A DNA stretch of 6,403 bases from JAVVUJ01 sp964582545 (GTDB lineage Bacteria > Bacillota > Clostridia > Peptostreptococcales > Anaerovoracaceae), in contig CAZOSB010000058.1 in assembly GCA_964582545.1 (NCBI GenBank), positions 1-6,403 on the forward strand, written 5' to 3'. A program made the translations under genes and the position numbers. Positions 6,096 through 6,403 of the stretch are shown here, piece by piece. The notes below the pieces were generated by a model. That model was not told where the DNA came from. It searched no databases and saw only the letters and a program-made list of their open reading frames with translations. How positions within the stretch are numbered: the stretch's first letter is position 1; every line of letters starts with the position of its first letter.

Positions 6096-6403
6096 ATGAG
6101 AAAAACGAAACAAATATTCTGTGGGGACGTTTCCATAGGGGGAGGCTCTGACATTTCCATACAATCCATGACCAATACGGATACCAGGGATGTAGAAGCC
6201 ACTCTCAAGCAAATTGCGGAGCTTCAGGAGGCCGGTTGCCAGATTGTAAGGTTGGCCATTCCAGACGGTGAAGCGGCAGACGCTTTTGGGAGAATCAGAA
6301 AAAAGGTGTCCCTGCCTTTGGTGGCTGACATTCATTTCGATTATAGATTAGCTATAGAAGCCATCAAGAACGGTGCGGATAAGGTTCGTATCAATCCGGG
6401 AAA
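6096..6403 (+). CDS. ispG: 4-hydroxy-3-methylbut-2-enyl diphosphate synthase (flavodoxin), 5' part
   Basis: IspG (GcpE) is the iron-sulfur enzyme that converts the cyclic MEcPP intermediate to HMBPP late in the MEP pathway. Only the first 102 residues and two bases are in the window; the gene runs off the right edge. The visible N-terminal TIM-barrel part is typical: SIQSMTNTDTRDVEAT (21-36), EAGCQIVRLAIPD (45-57), PLVADIHFDYRLAIEAI (74-90) and KVRINPG (96-102). The C-terminal 4Fe-4S domain lies outside, so its cysteines cannot be checked. AAAAGG at 6082-6087 is 8 bases from the chosen ATG at 6096; an in-frame ATG at 6090 is too close to that site. It follows rseP after 86 bp with no clear terminator between, so co-transcription with dxr and rseP is likely. 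Confidence 0.95.
   Translation, partial: MRKTKQIFCGDVSIGGGSDISIQSMTNTDTRDVEATLKQIAELQEAGCQIVRLAIPDGEAADAFGRIRKKVSLPLVADIHFDYRLAIEAIKNGADKVRINPG

Noticed and set aside
5970..6335. A 121-codon reading frame on the minus strand across the rseP-ispG junction
   Set aside because: It overlaps the well-supported ispG 5' coding region and the rseP end, and resembles no protein I recognise; a shadow frame.

Overview
The window looks like a chromosomal housekeeping locus of a low-to-moderate GC, Gram-positive anaerobe, most likely class Clostridia. I infer this from the gene order pyrH-frr-uppS-cdsA-dxr-rseP-ispG, strong GGAGG-type ribosome binding sites, use of TTG and GTG starts, and a cysteine-rich C_GCAxxG_C_C family protein typical of anaerobes. 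In Bacillus the gene after rseP/rasP is usually proS. Having ispG there is, as far as I recall, the clostridial arrangement. I cannot name the genus. All genes lie on the + strand.

Layout: bases 1-55 hold a perfect 12-bp inverted repeat followed by T-rich sequence, probably the terminator of an upstream gene. Bases 91-119 carry a very good sigma-A promoter with an extended -10. Its transcript would start almost directly into two hairpins, the second of which (145-179) looks like an intrinsic terminator, before pyrH (206-925). After a 103-bp gap with three small hairpins come frr (1029-1586), a 75-codon TTG-start gene for a stand-alone PASTA-like protein (1589-1816), uppS (1813-2526), cdsA (2526-3320) and a 142-residue putative redox protein (3323-3751). 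These five are packed with overlaps or gaps of 2 bp. An 88-bp AT-rich gap with a weak promoter candidate precedes dxr (3840-4973). Then come rseP (5005-6009) and the 5' part of ispG (from 6096, cut by the window end). No gene-free stretch exceeds 300 bases. In the rseP-ispG gap (6010-6095) I see no convincing promoter or terminator.

How the genes fit together: Dxr and IspG are steps of the MEP pathway that makes isoprenoid precursors. UppS condenses these into undecaprenyl diphosphate, the cell-wall lipid carrier. CdsA makes CDP-diacylglycerol for phospholipids. RseP is a membrane protease often linked to envelope stress signalling. PyrH supplies UDP, hence UTP, CTP and UDP-sugars for wall precursors, and Frr recycles ribosomes. 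The locus therefore joins nucleotide supply, translation and envelope lipid synthesis.

The parts not explained by the standard cluster are the cytosolic PASTA-like protein translationally coupled to uppS, the eight-cysteine protein between cdsA and dxr, and the promoter-hairpin-terminator leader of pyrH. I see no clear mobile element, CRISPR array, tRNA or rRNA.
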